Positions 35,109 through 45,737 of a DNA stretch of 50,064 bases are shown here, in pieces. Below the pieces are notes generated by a model. The model ran no database searches and was not told the origin of the DNA. It worked only from the letters and a program-made list of their open reading frames with translations. Each line of letters starts with the position of its first letter. Position 1 is the first letter of the stretch. The DNA lies in NCBI RefSeq assembly GCF_004771005.1, contig NZ_RQHV01000021.1:1-50064 (forward strand), written 5' to 3'. This DNA comes from Leptospira ilyithenensis. Its GTDB lineage: Bacteria; Spirochaetota; Leptospiria; Leptospirales; Leptospiraceae. Both the position numbers and the translations under genes were made by a program.

Positions 35109-35710
35109 AGAGGAAACTTCTATACTAAAATTTGGGAAATGTCAAAGGGAAATCGTTTGGGATTGGATAAGAAAAGGATGAAAGTGGGAGATTTTTTATT
35201 TAAAACTTAACTTCGAGTTAGGTTATTTACCGATGATTTAAATAACTAGTTCTTAAAAAGAAAGCGAAAGAGTTTCGCCCTTCTCTATCAAAAGGGATTT
35301 TTTATACATTAATACAACTAAACAGTGTTATATATTATTTTCCAAAAGCAAAATTTGAATCTTAACAGATTTCTGTAACCTACCCTTTGATTTAACTCAT
35401 TAACTTTCTCATAATAATGCCCACTAACTCCAGCAAATTTCAGTTCTATTTTTTACCGAGTACCCCCTGTATATCTTCAAAAATCGTATGTTGAGATTAC
35501 ATTTTAATTTTTTTACTGACGCAAAAACCAATCCAATTTTTTTGTTTGATTGCTATCCAAAATAACTATTGAACTAAACTAACTTTTTGGTATGTTATCA
35601 AAATGAATTATCTAAACAAATTGATTCCAGATTCCAACCTTTTTTTGCTCAATATTACTGATAGAGTTTACCAAATACCTTTAACGAAACCTTTCAAGGA
35701 TATTTTAAGT
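35109..35710. other. intergenic segment with stem-loops and lipoprotein promoter
   Basis: No coding frame can be supported. A stem CTTAACT/AGTTAGG (35206-35222, loop TCG) is flanked by A-run and T-run and could end minus-strand transcription entering the transposase-like gene. A weaker stem CCCTT/AAGGG followed by T6 lies at 35278-35303. A promoter for the SH3 lipoprotein is listed separately. The segment is strongly A+T-rich. Confidence 0.5.
35569..35596 (+). promoter_or_regulatory. sigma70-type promoter for the SH3 lipoprotein
   Basis: TTGAAC (35569-35574) and TATGTT (35591-35596) are separated by 16 bases. Initiation would fall near 35603, which rules out the ATG there and supports the start at 35711 with a leader of about 108 bases. 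Confidence 0.45.
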
Positions 35711-36688
35711 ATGGCGAGAGCCAAGAAATTCGTTCTAGCCGCAGTTATAACCCTGTTATTATACAGCTGTAAAGATACTCAGAGTAAAAAGGAAGAAAAA
35801 CCAACTAGTCATTATTATTCAGTTAATGCCTCAAAACTGCATATAAGAGAATATGAAAATGTTAAAGCCAAATCTTTAGGTTTTGTAAATAATAAGGAAG
35901 TAGTAAAGCGTCTTGGTGACTATGGGATTGATGCCATAATCGACGGTAAGGAAGGGGAATGGATTTATATCCAGACATCCAAAGGAATTCGTGGGTTCGT
36001 TTTTTCAGCATTTCTTCAAAATTTAACCATAGCTGAATCTAAAAAAATTACATTTGCTTCCGATCAATATGAATTTAATGACTCACATGCACTCTATATT
36101 TACAAATTTGATCCTAAAATCATAACACTAAATGAGCTAAAAAAATTATCTGTCTATAATCCACGACACCCTAATTACTGTTCAAGTAAAACAGTATATA
36201 TAGAATTATGTATTAAAGAGGATGATCGATATTCGGACTGCCATCTCAAAAAATTATCCAATCCAAACTTTTTAAAAAATGCAATGATTAATCTTTCAGA
36301 TTACCAGCATGAAATAAATACATATTCTGAGATCATTCCTCCAGATTACCTAAAGGAAATTTCTGAAGCTTGCAAGGAAGAATCAGAATTTCAGCTTTAT
36401 TTGGCAAATAGTATCTTGGAATTTCTTAAATCAAATGATATAAATTATCTAAGAAAGAAATTTAAGGTATTCGATCCAGAAAAACAAGCAACTGAAATTC
36501 TTTCCGCTATTGAAACAGAAGAAGACAAAAATAGAATTTTTGAACTCGTGACTCACAATTGGCATAACGCAATGAATAGTATTTATCATGAAAATAAAAA
36601 ACTGCCCGACGATGAAATGGTCTGGAGTAATTTTCTGAAAGAAAAATCTGTAAAATCTGAAATTATTTGGTTAGTCGACACTGAGTGA
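35711..36688 (+). CDS. lipoprotein with SH3-like domain
   Basis: 325 residues from ATG 35711, chosen because it begins a lipoprotein signal (FVLAAVITLLLYSC), AAGGA lies upstream, and the candidate promoter excludes the earlier ATG at 35603. An SH3b-like domain covers about residues 38-110 (ASKLHIREYENVKAKSLGFV, then EWIYIQTSKGIRGFVFSAFL); these bind peptidoglycan or proteins. The remaining 200 residues are Lys/Glu-rich with no known domain. It sits between the transposase-like gene and the restriction operon, so it may be cargo, or a core gene left behind. Confidence 0.78.
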   Translation: MARAKKFVLAAVITLLLYSCKDTQSKKEEKPTSHYYSVNASKLHIREYENVKAKSLGFVNNKEVVKRLGDYGIDAIIDGKEGEWIYIQTSKGIRGFVFSAFLQNLTIAESKKITFASDQYEFNDSHALYIYKFDPKIITLNELKKLSVYNPRHPNYCSSKTVYIELCIKEDDRYSDCHLKKLSNPNFLKNAMINLSDYQHEINTYSEIIPPDYLKEISEACKEESEFQLYLANSILEFLKSNDINYLRKKFKVFDPEKQATEILSAIETEEDKNRIFELVTHNWHNAMNSIYHENKKLPDDEMVWSNFLKEKSVKSEIIWLVDTE

Positions 36689-37086
36689 ATCCAAGGCATT
36701 GATTATTCCTCAGTCCCAGCACATGCCATTCATTCTTGAATCATAGTCTTCTACAAGCTCGTTCCTTTACACTTAGTGCAATGCCAAGAAATCTTGTTTC
36801 CCGCCTCATCAAAATTTTCACCATTTTCTTTCCTGCCCCAATATTTACCCTTAACAAAGGTTTTCTACATTTTGAACATTTATGCTTTGGGGAGTATCGT
36901 CCTCTTCCCTAATCGTCAGTATGCTTAGGTAAAATTTACTATGTAGCCAGTTGCAACCTTCCTTGTTTTAAAGTTGCCTATTTCTATGTCCACAATATCG
37001 GGGGATGGTCAATCCATCAAATACAAAGTTATCTTTTTGCCAGCAGGTTTTAAAGGTAGCATCTAAATTGTAAATCCTGAACCACT
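36689..37086. other. intergenic segment with degenerate coding traces
   Basis: On the minus strand just after hsdR there are traces of one or two lost genes. One ends at TAG 36751 and reads WGRKENGENFDEAGNK, then ISWHCTKCKGTSL; a second CxxC (HKCSKCRK) lies just upstream but in another frame, so a small zinc-ribbon gene appears frameshifted. Further up (37080 to 36960) a frame reads WFRIYNLDATFKTCWQ with no start codon and a stop at 36965 or so. Nothing here looks intact. Confidence 0.4.
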
Positions 37087-40000
37087 CTATGCCATTCCCT
37101 TGTTCAAATTCTGCATAAACACATTCAACATTGCCCTGGCAAATTTATCGTAAATAGCTTCATCATTGAGTAGTTTGGCAGAGATATCTTTGTTTGTATT
37201 GATTGTATTCATGATCGCTTCGGAGAGAGCCTTAGGATAGTCACCTAGCATAATCTGGTCTTTTGAATTTCCAGCCTTCATTTGGTTTAACACTTCAGGG
37301 TTTTTCATGACTTCAGGTTCAAGAGACATTCCAAAATTATATACTCGATCAAGTGCATCGTTATCTGAGAATTGCCCTTCAAAAAGGTCATTGATGCTAT
37401 CGATAATTTCTGAAAGTAGCTCCTTTTTCTTCTCTATTGCACTTGAACCAATGACTGGCTTTTCAGGATCAAGATTTGCATCACGTGGAGTAGGATTATG
37501 AACCTTTTTGTTATGAATTTTATAATGAGATAGTGATAAAGATAACATGAGTTCATTGTCTGGATCATCTACTTTCAAAAGTTCTTTAAGGTGTTTTAAG
37601 AATAGGTAGAGTTTTTCTAGTTCTTCATTATCATAATCTACGATATTACTCATAAATTCGTAAAAATCTAAAAACTTATTCACACCTGCTTTGAATTGGT
37701 CTAAGGTTGCTTTGACTTCTTTAGCGGAGTGGAGTTCCTTTTCGGATTCTTTAATATTTTGATCATTTTTGGATTGTTTAGCTTGAGAATGAATTTCCAA
37801 TGCTTGTCGAATGATATCTACTGCCTTTTTATATCTTTGCTTGAACTCATTTCCAGGAAAAGACATAATCGAACTCAATCGTTCCTGTGAGAGTTTAGCC
37901 TGTTTTTTATTTTTAATATTTGCTAGTTGCTGGTAGTATTCATTTGCAAAGTCTTCCACCTGACTTGTGGTAAATATCTGAGCATCGACTAGCTTATTCT
38001 TGATGGGAAAGATGTCATTCGGATCAGAATTGTCAGAAAGATTTGTTACTTTATAGAATGGAGAAAAAGCCTCGATAATTTCTTCCGTTTTATTTACAAA
38101 GTCTAGAATGAATGTCTGGTCTTTATTTGGATAGATGCGATTCATGCGAGACAGTGCCTGGACACAATCAACACCAGAGAACTTCTTATCGATATACATC
38201 GCACAGAGTTTTGGTTGGTCAAATCCAGTGAGAAATTTATTCGCTACGAGCATGATCTGAAAGTCACTGCCATCAAATGCCTCCCTAAGTTCTTTCCCAT
38301 CCAAACTTGGATTTATGTTCTTTTCGGTAAATGGTTCCACTCCATATTCTTTATCAATGATCTCACCAGAGAATGCGACGAGAGCATGGATATCTGTGTA
38401 TTTGTTATCTCTGATGTATTTATCTAATTCTAGCTTATAACGAACCGCTTCTTTTCTGGAGCCAGTGACAACCATCGCTTTTGCATTGCCATTTAACATA
38501 TGTCTGACATGAGTTCTGTAATGCTCAATGATGATTGCTATCTTTTGGGAGATATTATGCGGATGGAGTCTTACCCATTTACTGATTTTGGTTTTAGCTT
38601 TGCTAGTATCGACTTCCTTATCTTGGCTTTGGTTTGCGATTCTATAGGCTACATCATATGTGATGTAGTTTTTCAAAACATCGAGAATAAAACCTTCCTC
38701 GATAGCTTGTTGCATCGTATAAGTATGAAATGGAATGGGAGTATTTTCTTTTGACTTAGGTTGGTCAGGAAAACGTAATCTTCCAAAAATCTCTAGAGTT
38801 TTTGGTTTTGGAGTTGCTGTAAATGCAAAGTAACTTATGTTCTTGGAAGCTTTTTTGCTTTCGATGCTAATACGAAACATATCTTCAGCAGTTACTTCTT
38901 CTTCCTCATCGAATTCTGTTTGTAGGATTTCTTTCAGTTTGGATGCTGTCTTTCCTGTTTGAGAAGAATGAGCCTCATCGGCTATCACTGCAAAGGTAAA
39001 ATCCTTTAAAGAAGTCTCTTGCTGGATGGCTTCTAGGATAAATGGAAAGGTCTGAATCGTTACAATGATGATTGGTGAATTGCCAAGGAGTGCTTCTGCG
39101 AGTTTCTGTGATTTGGAGCCTGATCCTTCTTCTCTAGAAATCCGTTTTACAACGCCTGCTTGGTGGTCAAATTGATAAATGGTGTCTTGGAGTTGGCTAT
39201 CTAATACGTTTCTATCAGTTACTACAATTACGTTCCGAAATAAACTTTTTCCCTGAGATGCTCCTCCTTGGATCGTGAGTGAAGCAAGTTGGTGACTGAG
39301 CCAAGCAATGGAATTTGATTTACCAGAGCCAGCACTATGCTGAATCAAGTAGTGGTGACCTGCCCCCTCTTTGTAAGCTGTATCTATTAATTTGGTAACA
39401 CAATCAAGTTGGTGGTACCTTGGAAATACCATAAAGTAATCATCTGGTTTTAGCTTTTTGCCTTCCTTATCTTTCTCTTGGAGGTGAATGAACCTACCAA
39501 TGATTTTGAGAAGCGTTTCTTTTTCTAACACCTGTTCCCAAAGATAAGCAGTCGCATGTCCGTTTGGATTGGGAGGATTGCCAGAGGCTTCACCATTGCC
39601 CTTATTGAAAGGGAGAAATTTAGTTTTCTCGCCTTCGAGTTTGGTCGTCATATAGACTTCTTCATTGGAAACAGCAAAGTGAACTAGTGTCCGTTTGTTA
39701 AATGCAAGGATAGGTTCTGGTTTTTTAGTAACAGAGTTGATTGGACTTCGATCCTTTTTGTATTGCTTCATCGCATGGTGAACCGATTGAGTGAAATCAG
39801 TCTTTAGCTCAACCGTGATGATTGGAATTCCATTTAGGAAAATAACTAGATCGATGATACCACTTCCATGTCCTGTTCTATCTAACATCTCCTGGTGAAA
39901 AGGTGAGTAGCGAATCTGACGAACCACACGCAAAATGTTGGCATCGTATTGTTCTTTAGCCTTTACGTTGGATAAGTTGTCAGGTTTGAAATGAGCTATT

Positions 40001-40311
40001 CTAAACTTGGAGCCAACAAATTCAATGCCTCTGCGAAAGGAACGAATGGAACCAGTGGCATCCAGATACCTCGCCACTTCTCTCGCTAGAGTTTTGTCTG
40101 CTTCCGATCCATGTTTTTTGACTAACTTGTCATATTCCTCAGTTTGTGTGGAACGCATGTAAGTAACCAAGTCTTCCTGGTACAATCCAAGTTCTGCATT
40201 GTAGAGGTCAGGTTCACCTTCTAAGTATGGTTTTGAGAATAAGGTCTCACTTGAGGTAGTGAGGTAACGGACAATGTCTGATTCAAATACGATTTCGTTA
40301 TGTGGTCTCAT
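37087..40311 (-). CDS. hsdR: type I restriction enzyme, R subunit
   Basis: 1074 residues. The N-terminal nuclease domain has the PD-ExK type pattern (IDLVIFLNGIPIITVELK near 150-170). The SF2 motor follows: Walker A HSAGSGKSNSI near 324, DEAH in IADEAHSSQTGK near 440, and FTATPKPKTLEIFG near 495, then SRMNRIYPNKDQTFILDF. The C-terminus is the helical HsdR assembly region. It translocates DNA and cuts unmodified sites with HsdM and HsdS. It is last of five genes, 23 bases after the SIR2-like gene. Confidence 0.95.
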   Translation of the reverse strand: MRPHNEIVFESDIVRYLTTSSETLFSKPYLEGEPDLYNAELGLYQEDLVTYMRSTQTEEYDKLVKKHGSEADKTLAREVARYLDATGSIRSFRRGIEFVGSKFRIAHFKPDNLSNVKAKEQYDANILRVVRQIRYSPFHQEMLDRTGHGSGIIDLVIFLNGIPIITVELKTDFTQSVHHAMKQYKKDRSPINSVTKKPEPILAFNKRTLVHFAVSNEEVYMTTKLEGEKTKFLPFNKGNGEASGNPPNPNGHATAYLWEQVLEKETLLKIIGRFIHLQEKDKEGKKLKPDDYFMVFPRYHQLDCVTKLIDTAYKEGAGHHYLIQHSAGSGKSNSIAWLSHQLASLTIQGGASQGKSLFRNVIVVTDRNVLDSQLQDTIYQFDHQAGVVKRISREEGSGSKSQKLAEALLGNSPIIIVTIQTFPFILEAIQQETSLKDFTFAVIADEAHSSQTGKTASKLKEILQTEFDEEEEVTAEDMFRISIESKKASKNISYFAFTATPKPKTLEIFGRLRFPDQPKSKENTPIPFHTYTMQQAIEEGFILDVLKNYITYDVAYRIANQSQDKEVDTSKAKTKISKWVRLHPHNISQKIAIIIEHYRTHVRHMLNGNAKAMVVTGSRKEAVRYKLELDKYIRDNKYTDIHALVAFSGEIIDKEYGVEPFTEKNINPSLDGKELREAFDGSDFQIMLVANKFLTGFDQPKLCAMYIDKKFSGVDCVQALSRMNRIYPNKDQTFILDFVNKTEEIIEAFSPFYKVTNLSDNSDPNDIFPIKNKLVDAQIFTTSQVEDFANEYYQQLANIKNKKQAKLSQERLSSIMSFPGNEFKQRYKKAVDIIRQALEIHSQAKQSKNDQNIKESEKELHSAKEVKATLDQFKAGVNKFLDFYEFMSNIVDYDNEELEKLYLFLKHLKELLKVDDPDNELMLSLSLSHYKIHNKKVHNPTPRDANLDPEKPVIGSSAIEKKKELLSEIIDSINDLFEGQFSDNDALDRVYNFGMSLEPEVMKNPEVLNQMKAGNSKDQIMLGDYPKALSEAIMNTINTNKDISAKLLNDEAIYDKFARAMLNVFMQNLNKGMA

Positions 40312-40334
40312 GAGTTTCGATAGCCTACCTTAAT

Positions 40335-41369
40335 CTAAAAATAAGGAACATGGAATTGTTCAATTTTCATATCTACTGTTATCTTTATATCTGGAAAAAT
40401 TGATTCCATAGCAGTCCTTACATGTTCAATTTTATCATCACGAACCTGTAAATAAATGCTTTCAAGACTTGTCATTTCTTTTAGAATTTCAACATCCATA
40501 TCCTTGTTATAATCAGGAAAGGAATACCCAATCACAATGAGTTCTTTCGCTTTTTTACTTATCGTTTTTGCAATTTCTATACCTTGTTGTGCCATCGGCA
40601 CTTTCTCCCATGCAAAGAAAAATAATTGCTTTATCGAGGGTTGGGAGTGTGAAAATTTATAATAAATTTCAAGAGCGTTTAATACTGATTTTGCATCGAA
40701 TTCTCTAAACGTACTTTTCAATAGTGAATTTACTTCACCTGCGTTAAGATACGATCCCGTTGAGCCATTGACTTTCACAATAGATATTTCGTTATCAGTT
40801 AAGCTTCCGTTATTGTAGCGACCCATCTTTGGATACACACCCCATTTCTCATAATGCGGACTTCCAAGTTCAAATTGACAAAGCTCTTCCAATGCTTTTT
40901 CTATCTGTAGATCGTAGTTCCAACTAATTACTTTGAAACGAGGTTTTAAATAAGGTATCCCTTGCTCTCTATTTGTAATTTTCGTTAGCCAGTGGTCATA
41001 TCGATGATCAATGATATCATATTGTTCGTCGGCTTTACTTTGCTCCAATAGCAAGTAACATGATAATGTAGCTTTCAACTGATCATATTCTTCAGTTTTC
41101 TTTGCCTCCCATAGCTTTCTTGCATAGTTGTCGATTGAGTTTTTCCCAGATTTTTCTACAACATGATCAATGCTTTTCAGGAATTTTTCTTTTACCTCTT
41201 CAGGAGTTAACGGAATTCTGCTTTCACTTGAAAAAATATAATCACTCAGATTAATCGTATTCGACAAATATCCTTTGAATGCAGTCATCCTATTGGAAAG
41301 ATGATTTACAACAGGAATCGCTTTTGCACTCGCTCCTGCTCCTAAGTAATATACAGTATAATCAATCAT
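40335..41369 (-). CDS. SIR2-like protein lacking the usual catalytic histidine
   Basis: 344 residues. Rossmann-type motifs of SIR2/SIR2-like defence NADases are present: YLGAGASAKAIPVVNHLS at the N-terminus, VISWNYDLQIEKAL near 168 and VIGYSFPDYNKDMDVEIL near 285. At the place where these proteins have LHG (with the catalytic His), this one has VNG (IVKVNGSTGSY near 210). If the alignment is right, NAD cleavage may be lost or altered, leaving a NAD or ADP-ribose sensor. It lies 47 bases after hsdS and 23 before hsdR. The protein has no membrane segment and no added effector domain. Confidence 0.7.
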   Translation of the reverse strand: MIDYTVYYLGAGASAKAIPVVNHLSNRMTAFKGYLSNTINLSDYIFSSESRIPLTPEEVKEKFLKSIDHVVEKSGKNSIDNYARKLWEAKKTEEYDQLKATLSCYLLLEQSKADEQYDIIDHRYDHWLTKITNREQGIPYLKPRFKVISWNYDLQIEKALEELCQFELGSPHYEKWGVYPKMGRYNNGSLTDNEISIVKVNGSTGSYLNAGEVNSLLKSTFREFDAKSVLNALEIYYKFSHSQPSIKQLFFFAWEKVPMAQQGIEIAKTISKKAKELIVIGYSFPDYNKDMDVEILKEMTSLESIYLQVRDDKIEHVRTAMESIFPDIKITVDMKIEQFHVPYF

Positions 41370-41416
41370 AAATATTCTATATGCTTAAAATCCTATATGA
41401 AGAGGTATTTGCATAG

Positions 41417-42730
41417 TCATACCAACTCCCTGACATCGATCTTTCCAGTCACCACTGATGAAATCAGTGCAGATCGTTTTTCTTTCAGATGCTCGATTGC
41501 GAGTGTAGATTTCTTAATTACTAAATTTGATTTTTCTAATTTCATGTTTATGAAATCTGCAATTCTTTTTTGCTCCTCAAATTTCGGAAATGGCAACATA
41601 AATGCTTCAAATTGTTCTGTTGGTAATCGCCATCGACCAAGTTGAGAACTGCCTTGACCAAAATTATAGAAAATTCGATCCGTATAACCACGCAAAAGGA
41701 CATACTTAAAAAATTCTGGATAACTATGCTTATCGGACAAAACAAAAACACGATAATCTGGACTTGTTACTCCTTCAAACTTTGAAATATCAACGGAACC
41801 AGTTAGCAAATCCATATGATTCATCGCAAAGTCACCAGGGTATACTAACTGATATTTAGAATAATCCATAGAAATTTGTCCTTCATTATTAGAGATGTCT
41901 TTAATCCTAATTCCTCTTTGCGTTATGGAGAGTATTTGGTATCCAAGCTTTCCAGCGATTCTCTTTTTAATTTTGAAAAGATACTTCAGTTTTTTCACCT
42001 CCCATCCCTCAGGAATATCACCTAACCAGTCCACTCTACTGTCCTTCATCGTTGCTTTTGGATCAAGACCATTCGTGACTGCATGGGAGATCAGTGCTTG
42101 TCTCTTCTCTTCTAGGAGAGCAATCAGTTGTTCTTGTTTGGCTATGAGAGTGTCGATCTTTGTCGTTTCTCTATCGAGGAAGGTGGCGATGGCTTTTTGT
42201 TCGGCGAGTGGTGGGGCGAGAAAAGTTGCATTATTTATTGCATACGTGCCAAGTCCATATCTTGTTAAGCCATTTGAAACGGTTGCAAAAAATGATCTAG
42301 CGTACCTACTTTTAAACATCCAATTAAGATAGAATCCATCATTTTTTGTATTTATTGCTCTGATCATTGCTAGATGATATCCGCAGATCACGTTATTTAA
42401 ATCTTCAGGTACAAATGCAGGAACAGCTATGTCGTTTGGGTCTTCTGAATCTTTTGTAATTATGACATCACCCTTTTTTAGTGAAAACTTTGCCTTCTGT
42501 TCTGGCGTACATGTAGCTATCATGAATTCCATTTTAGAATCAATTTTTTCATTGTAATAAACATCAGTGTAATTGCATAATTTAACTTGCTCTTCATCTT
42601 CCTTTGATTTTTTATCCACATTACTTGGAAAGCAAGAAGCAAGATACTTTAACTTCTTCACCTCCCATCCCTCTGGAATCTGTCCCAACCATTCCACTCC
42701 ACTGTCTCTGTATTTAGGATATGGCTTCAT
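41417..42730 (-). CDS. hsdS: type I restriction enzyme specificity subunit
   Basis: 437 residues in two half-repeats, each with a target-recognition domain and a conserved spacer helix. The first half begins YRDSGVEWLGQIPEGWEV, the second DSRVDWLGDIPEGWEVKKL near residue 221. The spacers are APPLAEQKAIATFLDRET and PKFEEQKRIADFINMKLE. HsdS reads the DNA site for both methylation and cleavage. The site itself cannot be predicted. It starts two bases after rhuM. The near-identical half starts in DNA could allow recombination between recognition domains. Confidence 0.94.
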   Translation of the reverse strand: MKPYPKYRDSGVEWLGQIPEGWEVKKLKYLASCFPSNVDKKSKEDEEQVKLCNYTDVYYNEKIDSKMEFMIATCTPEQKAKFSLKKGDVIITKDSEDPNDIAVPAFVPEDLNNVICGYHLAMIRAINTKNDGFYLNWMFKSRYARSFFATVSNGLTRYGLGTYAINNATFLAPPLAEQKAIATFLDRETTKIDTLIAKQEQLIALLEEKRQALISHAVTNGLDPKATMKDSRVDWLGDIPEGWEVKKLKYLFKIKKRIAGKLGYQILSITQRGIRIKDISNNEGQISMDYSKYQLVYPGDFAMNHMDLLTGSVDISKFEGVTSPDYRVFVLSDKHSYPEFFKYVLLRGYTDRIFYNFGQGSSQLGRWRLPTEQFEAFMLPFPKFEEQKRIADFINMKLEKSNLVIKKSTLAIEHLKEKRSALISSVVTGKIDVRELV

Positions 42731-42732
42731 TG

Positions 42733-43725
42733 TTATTTTGAATCCTTTAATTTTTGCAAATCAGATTCCAATTCTTTTATACTCTCTTCTTTTTCCAAAA
42801 GCCTAGTGTTCGTTTTATACTTTTCGTATTCTTCGGCTGATTTTTTCATCGCCATCTCATGACTGATTTTCCCTGCGTGAGTAAGGAGTTCACGTCCATT
42901 CAATTGCAGTATGGAATCAAGCCTTGCGATCCAATCCTTCATATACATGGGCGTTCTTTGTTGAGCCATCGTTTCGGCAAAAGCCAAATATTGTTCTACA
43001 AGAAGTCCCAAGAGTTTAATTTCATCTTCTTTAAGGTAGTTCTTGGCGATTCCAACATCTGATTTTCTAATTTTATGATTGGAAGAAATATCAATTGATT
43101 CCATTCCCATCAAAGGAAGATTAGCGTCCGCTCTACGGTAGACTAATTCAGAGGCTGTGCTTTCACTAATTGCCCAAAGTAATTTGTTTTGAACAATTTT
43201 AAAGAATTCAATTGTCTTTTCATCTTTTGAATCATAGTCAATGCTCGTTTTGTAAATATCTTTGATCTTTTGATAAAGGAATCTCTCCGAAATTCGAATC
43301 TCACGGATTCTTTCTTGGAGTTCATCAAAGTAGTTCATACTGTTTCCAGATTTGAACCTTTCGTCATTCAAAGTGAAGCCTTTGATGATATATTCCTTTA
43401 GCCTTTGCGTAGCCCAGATGCGGAACTGTGTGCCTTGCATGGATTTGACACGATACCCAACGGAAATGATGACATCTAGGTTGTAGTAATTGGTATCATA
43501 GGATTTGCCGTCAGAGGCAGTAGTTCGGAAATTCCGAACTACTGAACTTTCATCCAATTCGGCTTCAGCAAATATATTTTTAATATGCTCACTGATGGTC
43601 GATTTAGACTTTTGGAACAATTCACAGAGGTCAGCCTGAGTGAGCCAGACGGTTTCCTCCTCAAGTCGCACATCCAGTTTGATCTTGCCATCTGGATTTT
43701 GATAGATAAGGATTTCTCCGCTCAA
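42733..43725 (-). CDS. rhuM: RhuM-family protein
   Basis: 330 residues of the Virulence_RhuM family. The family opening is clear: [20 protein letters not shown], then [15 protein letters not shown] and [16 protein letters not shown] and [17 protein letters not shown] near residue 120. The C-terminus is a coiled coil ([17 protein letters not shown]). The biochemical role is not established; such genes are often set inside type I restriction operons, as here between hsdM (4-base overlap) and hsdS (2-base gap). The winged-helix-like N-terminus hints at DNA binding or regulation. Confidence 0.9.
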   Translation of the reverse strand: MSGEILIYQNPDGKIKLDVRLEEETVWLTQADLCELFQKSKSTISEHIKNIFAEAELDESSVVRNFRTTASDGKSYDTNYYNLDVIISVGYRVKSMQGTQFRIWATQRLKEYIIKGFTLNDERFKSGNSMNYFDELQERIREIRISERFLYQKIKDIYKTSIDYDSKDEKTIEFFKIVQNKLLWAISESTASELVYRRADANLPLMGMESIDISSNHKIRKSDVGIAKNYLKEDEIKLLGLLVEQYLAFAETMAQQRTPMYMKDWIARLDSILQLNGRELLTHAGKISHEMAMKKSAEEYEKYKTNTRLLEKEESIKELESDLQKLKDSK

Positions 43726-45698
43726 CTATGAACCTCTTGTAACAAATCCAATATTTCTTTGGTTACTTTATCCAAATCAGCATCGATTTCTTTTAGCTCT
43801 CTTGGTGGTTTGTATTCGTAGAAATGACGGTTGAACGGAATCTCATAACCAACGATTCCAACTTGGTTATCTTTTTCATCTCGTTTGGTGGTATCGATCC
43901 AAGCATTTGGTACATGAGGCAGGACTTCTCTTTTGAAATAGGTTTCAATGTTTTCACCAAGTGGAACATTTTCAGAATCTCGCAGGTCAGAATCCGCTTC
44001 AATTTCACCTTTTGCATTCTTACAATCCTTTGCTGTTTCATCTTGTTCGCCAAATGTCTTGACAATTAACTTTTCTATGGCAGGAGTGAGTTTGATCTTT
44101 GCTTTTAAGTCTTTAAGAAAGAGTTCACGATCATCATATCTCTCGTTTAATGTTGAGAGACCATCCAAGATCAACTTTTGTTCTTTTTTATCCAGCTTAC
44201 CAAAAGTAGAGTCTTCTTTTAAGAATGAAAGTTTGATTTCGTCTTTGGGCAAAAAAGATAACTTGAGCGGTCTTTCTACCGTGATTCGTCTATAACCAAA
44301 ATCAGTATTTTTGAATATTTTACTCACCTTACTTACTTTCATCGAACCATAGATTTTGACGATCTCTTCTATATGTTTTTCAGTCATATACTTTCGTTTG
44401 GAACCGAGTGACTTTCTCATCTTATCACAAAACTCTTCACTGTTAGCATTGATGAGTTGTACTTTTCCAAGTCTTACTTTATCTTTATGGTTGGAAAGAA
44501 TCCATATGTAAGTTGCAATTCCAGTGTTATAAAACATATCTGTTGGTAGTGCAACAATTGCTTCTACCAAATCGTTTTCCAATACGTATCTTCTGATCTC
44601 GGACTCACCTGAGCCAGCACCTCCAGTAAAGAGCGGAGAACCATTTAAGATGATTCCAATGCGACTACCACCTTTACTTGGTTCTGTCATCTTGGAGATT
44701 AAATGCATAAGGAATAATAAACTGCCATCCGACACTCTAGGAAGACCTGCTCCAAATCTTCCCGAATATCCTTTCTTTTTATGCTCGTCGTATATCTGCT
44801 TTTCTACTTTCTTCCAATCTACTCCAAATGGAGGATTTGATAATGAATAATCAAAATATGCTCCTGCATGTTGGTCATCACTAAGAGTATTCCCTAGTTT
44901 GATATTTTTGACATCTTGACCTTTGATGAGCATGTCCGCTTTACAAATAGCGTACGACTCAGCGTTTAACTCTTGTCCAAAATTAATGATCCTTGCTTTC
45001 GGATTTAATTCGAAGATATACTCACTACTTGAGGATAAAAGCCCTCCTGTTCCAGCAGTAGGATCATAAACAGAACGAATGATTCCTGGTTTCGTAAGCG
45101 CATCACTATCATTGCAAAACAATAATGAGGTAATCAGGCGAACAATATCTCTTGGAGTAAAATGATCCCCTGCTGTCTCGTTACTCGATTCAGCAAACTT
45201 ACGAATTAACTCTTCGAAGATAAGTCCCATTTGGTGGTTATCCACTACCTTGGGATGGAGATCAACACTCGCAAATTGACCACAAACATGGAAGAGCAAG
45301 TTTGCTTTGTGGAGTCGGTCAATGATATCCTGGAAGTTGAAGTTCTGGAATATGTCCGAGACATTCTCACTGAAAGACTCAACATAAGTCTCTAGATTGG
45401 ATTTGGTATCGTTCGTGCCTAGACGCTCCAGGGTAATATTGGAGGTATTGTAAAAGGTAAATCCTGATGCTTTTTCTAGAAAAGGTTGCAGTGGAACTTT
45501 GCTTCCCTTGTGCTTCTTCATCTCGATAATTACATCCTCTCTGGTTGCTTCCAGGACGCATTCTAGGCGTCTGAGGACTGTCATGGGAAGAATAATCCGT
45601 CCATATTCGGATTGCCTAAAATCTCCTCTAAGCGTGTCTGCTACCGACCAAATGAACGATGCAATGGAGGAAAATGATTCTGATTGTGTTTTTGCCAT
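43722..45698 (-). CDS. hsdM: type I restriction enzyme, M subunit (adenine-N6 methyltransferase)
   Basis: 658 residues. The N-terminal helical domain ([20 protein letters not shown]) is followed by the methyltransferase core: [12 protein letters not shown] (SAM-binding motif I) near 212 and [11 protein letters not shown] (catalytic NPPF) near 287. [11 protein letters not shown] just before motif I is also diagnostic. The C-terminal 130 residues are an extension common in larger HsdM proteins. It is the first gene of the operon; a palindrome lies about 40 bases upstream of its ATG. Confidence 0.95.
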   Translation of the reverse strand: MAKTQSESFSSIASFIWSVADTLRGDFRQSEYGRIILPMTVLRRLECVLEATREDVIIEMKKHKGSKVPLQPFLEKASGFTFYNTSNITLERLGTNDTKSNLETYVESFSENVSDIFQNFNFQDIIDRLHKANLLFHVCGQFASVDLHPKVVDNHQMGLIFEELIRKFAESSNETAGDHFTPRDIVRLITSLLFCNDSDALTKPGIIRSVYDPTAGTGGLLSSSSEYIFELNPKARIINFGQELNAESYAICKADMLIKGQDVKNIKLGNTLSDDQHAGAYFDYSLSNPPFGVDWKKVEKQIYDEHKKKGYSGRFGAGLPRVSDGSLLFLMHLISKMTEPSKGGSRIGIILNGSPLFTGGAGSGESEIRRYVLENDLVEAIVALPTDMFYNTGIATYIWILSNHKDKVRLGKVQLINANSEEFCDKMRKSLGSKRKYMTEKHIEEIVKIYGSMKVSKVSKIFKNTDFGYRRITVERPLKLSFLPKDEIKLSFLKEDSTFGKLDKKEQKLILDGLSTLNERYDDRELFLKDLKAKIKLTPAIEKLIVKTFGEQDETAKDCKNAKGEIEADSDLRDSENVPLGENIETYFKREVLPHVPNAWIDTTKRDEKDNQVGIVGYEIPFNRHFYEYKPPRELKEIDADLDKVTKEILDLLQEVHS

Positions 45699-45737
45699 GC
45701 TTTCACTTTAAAAAATGAGGTTCCGCCCTTTGGTCAA

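Noticed and set aside
35200..35230. Similarity of TAACCTAAC near both transposase-like genes as a terminal repeat
   Set aside because: The match is about 9 bases, and its orientation relative to the two genes is wrong for an inverted repeat.
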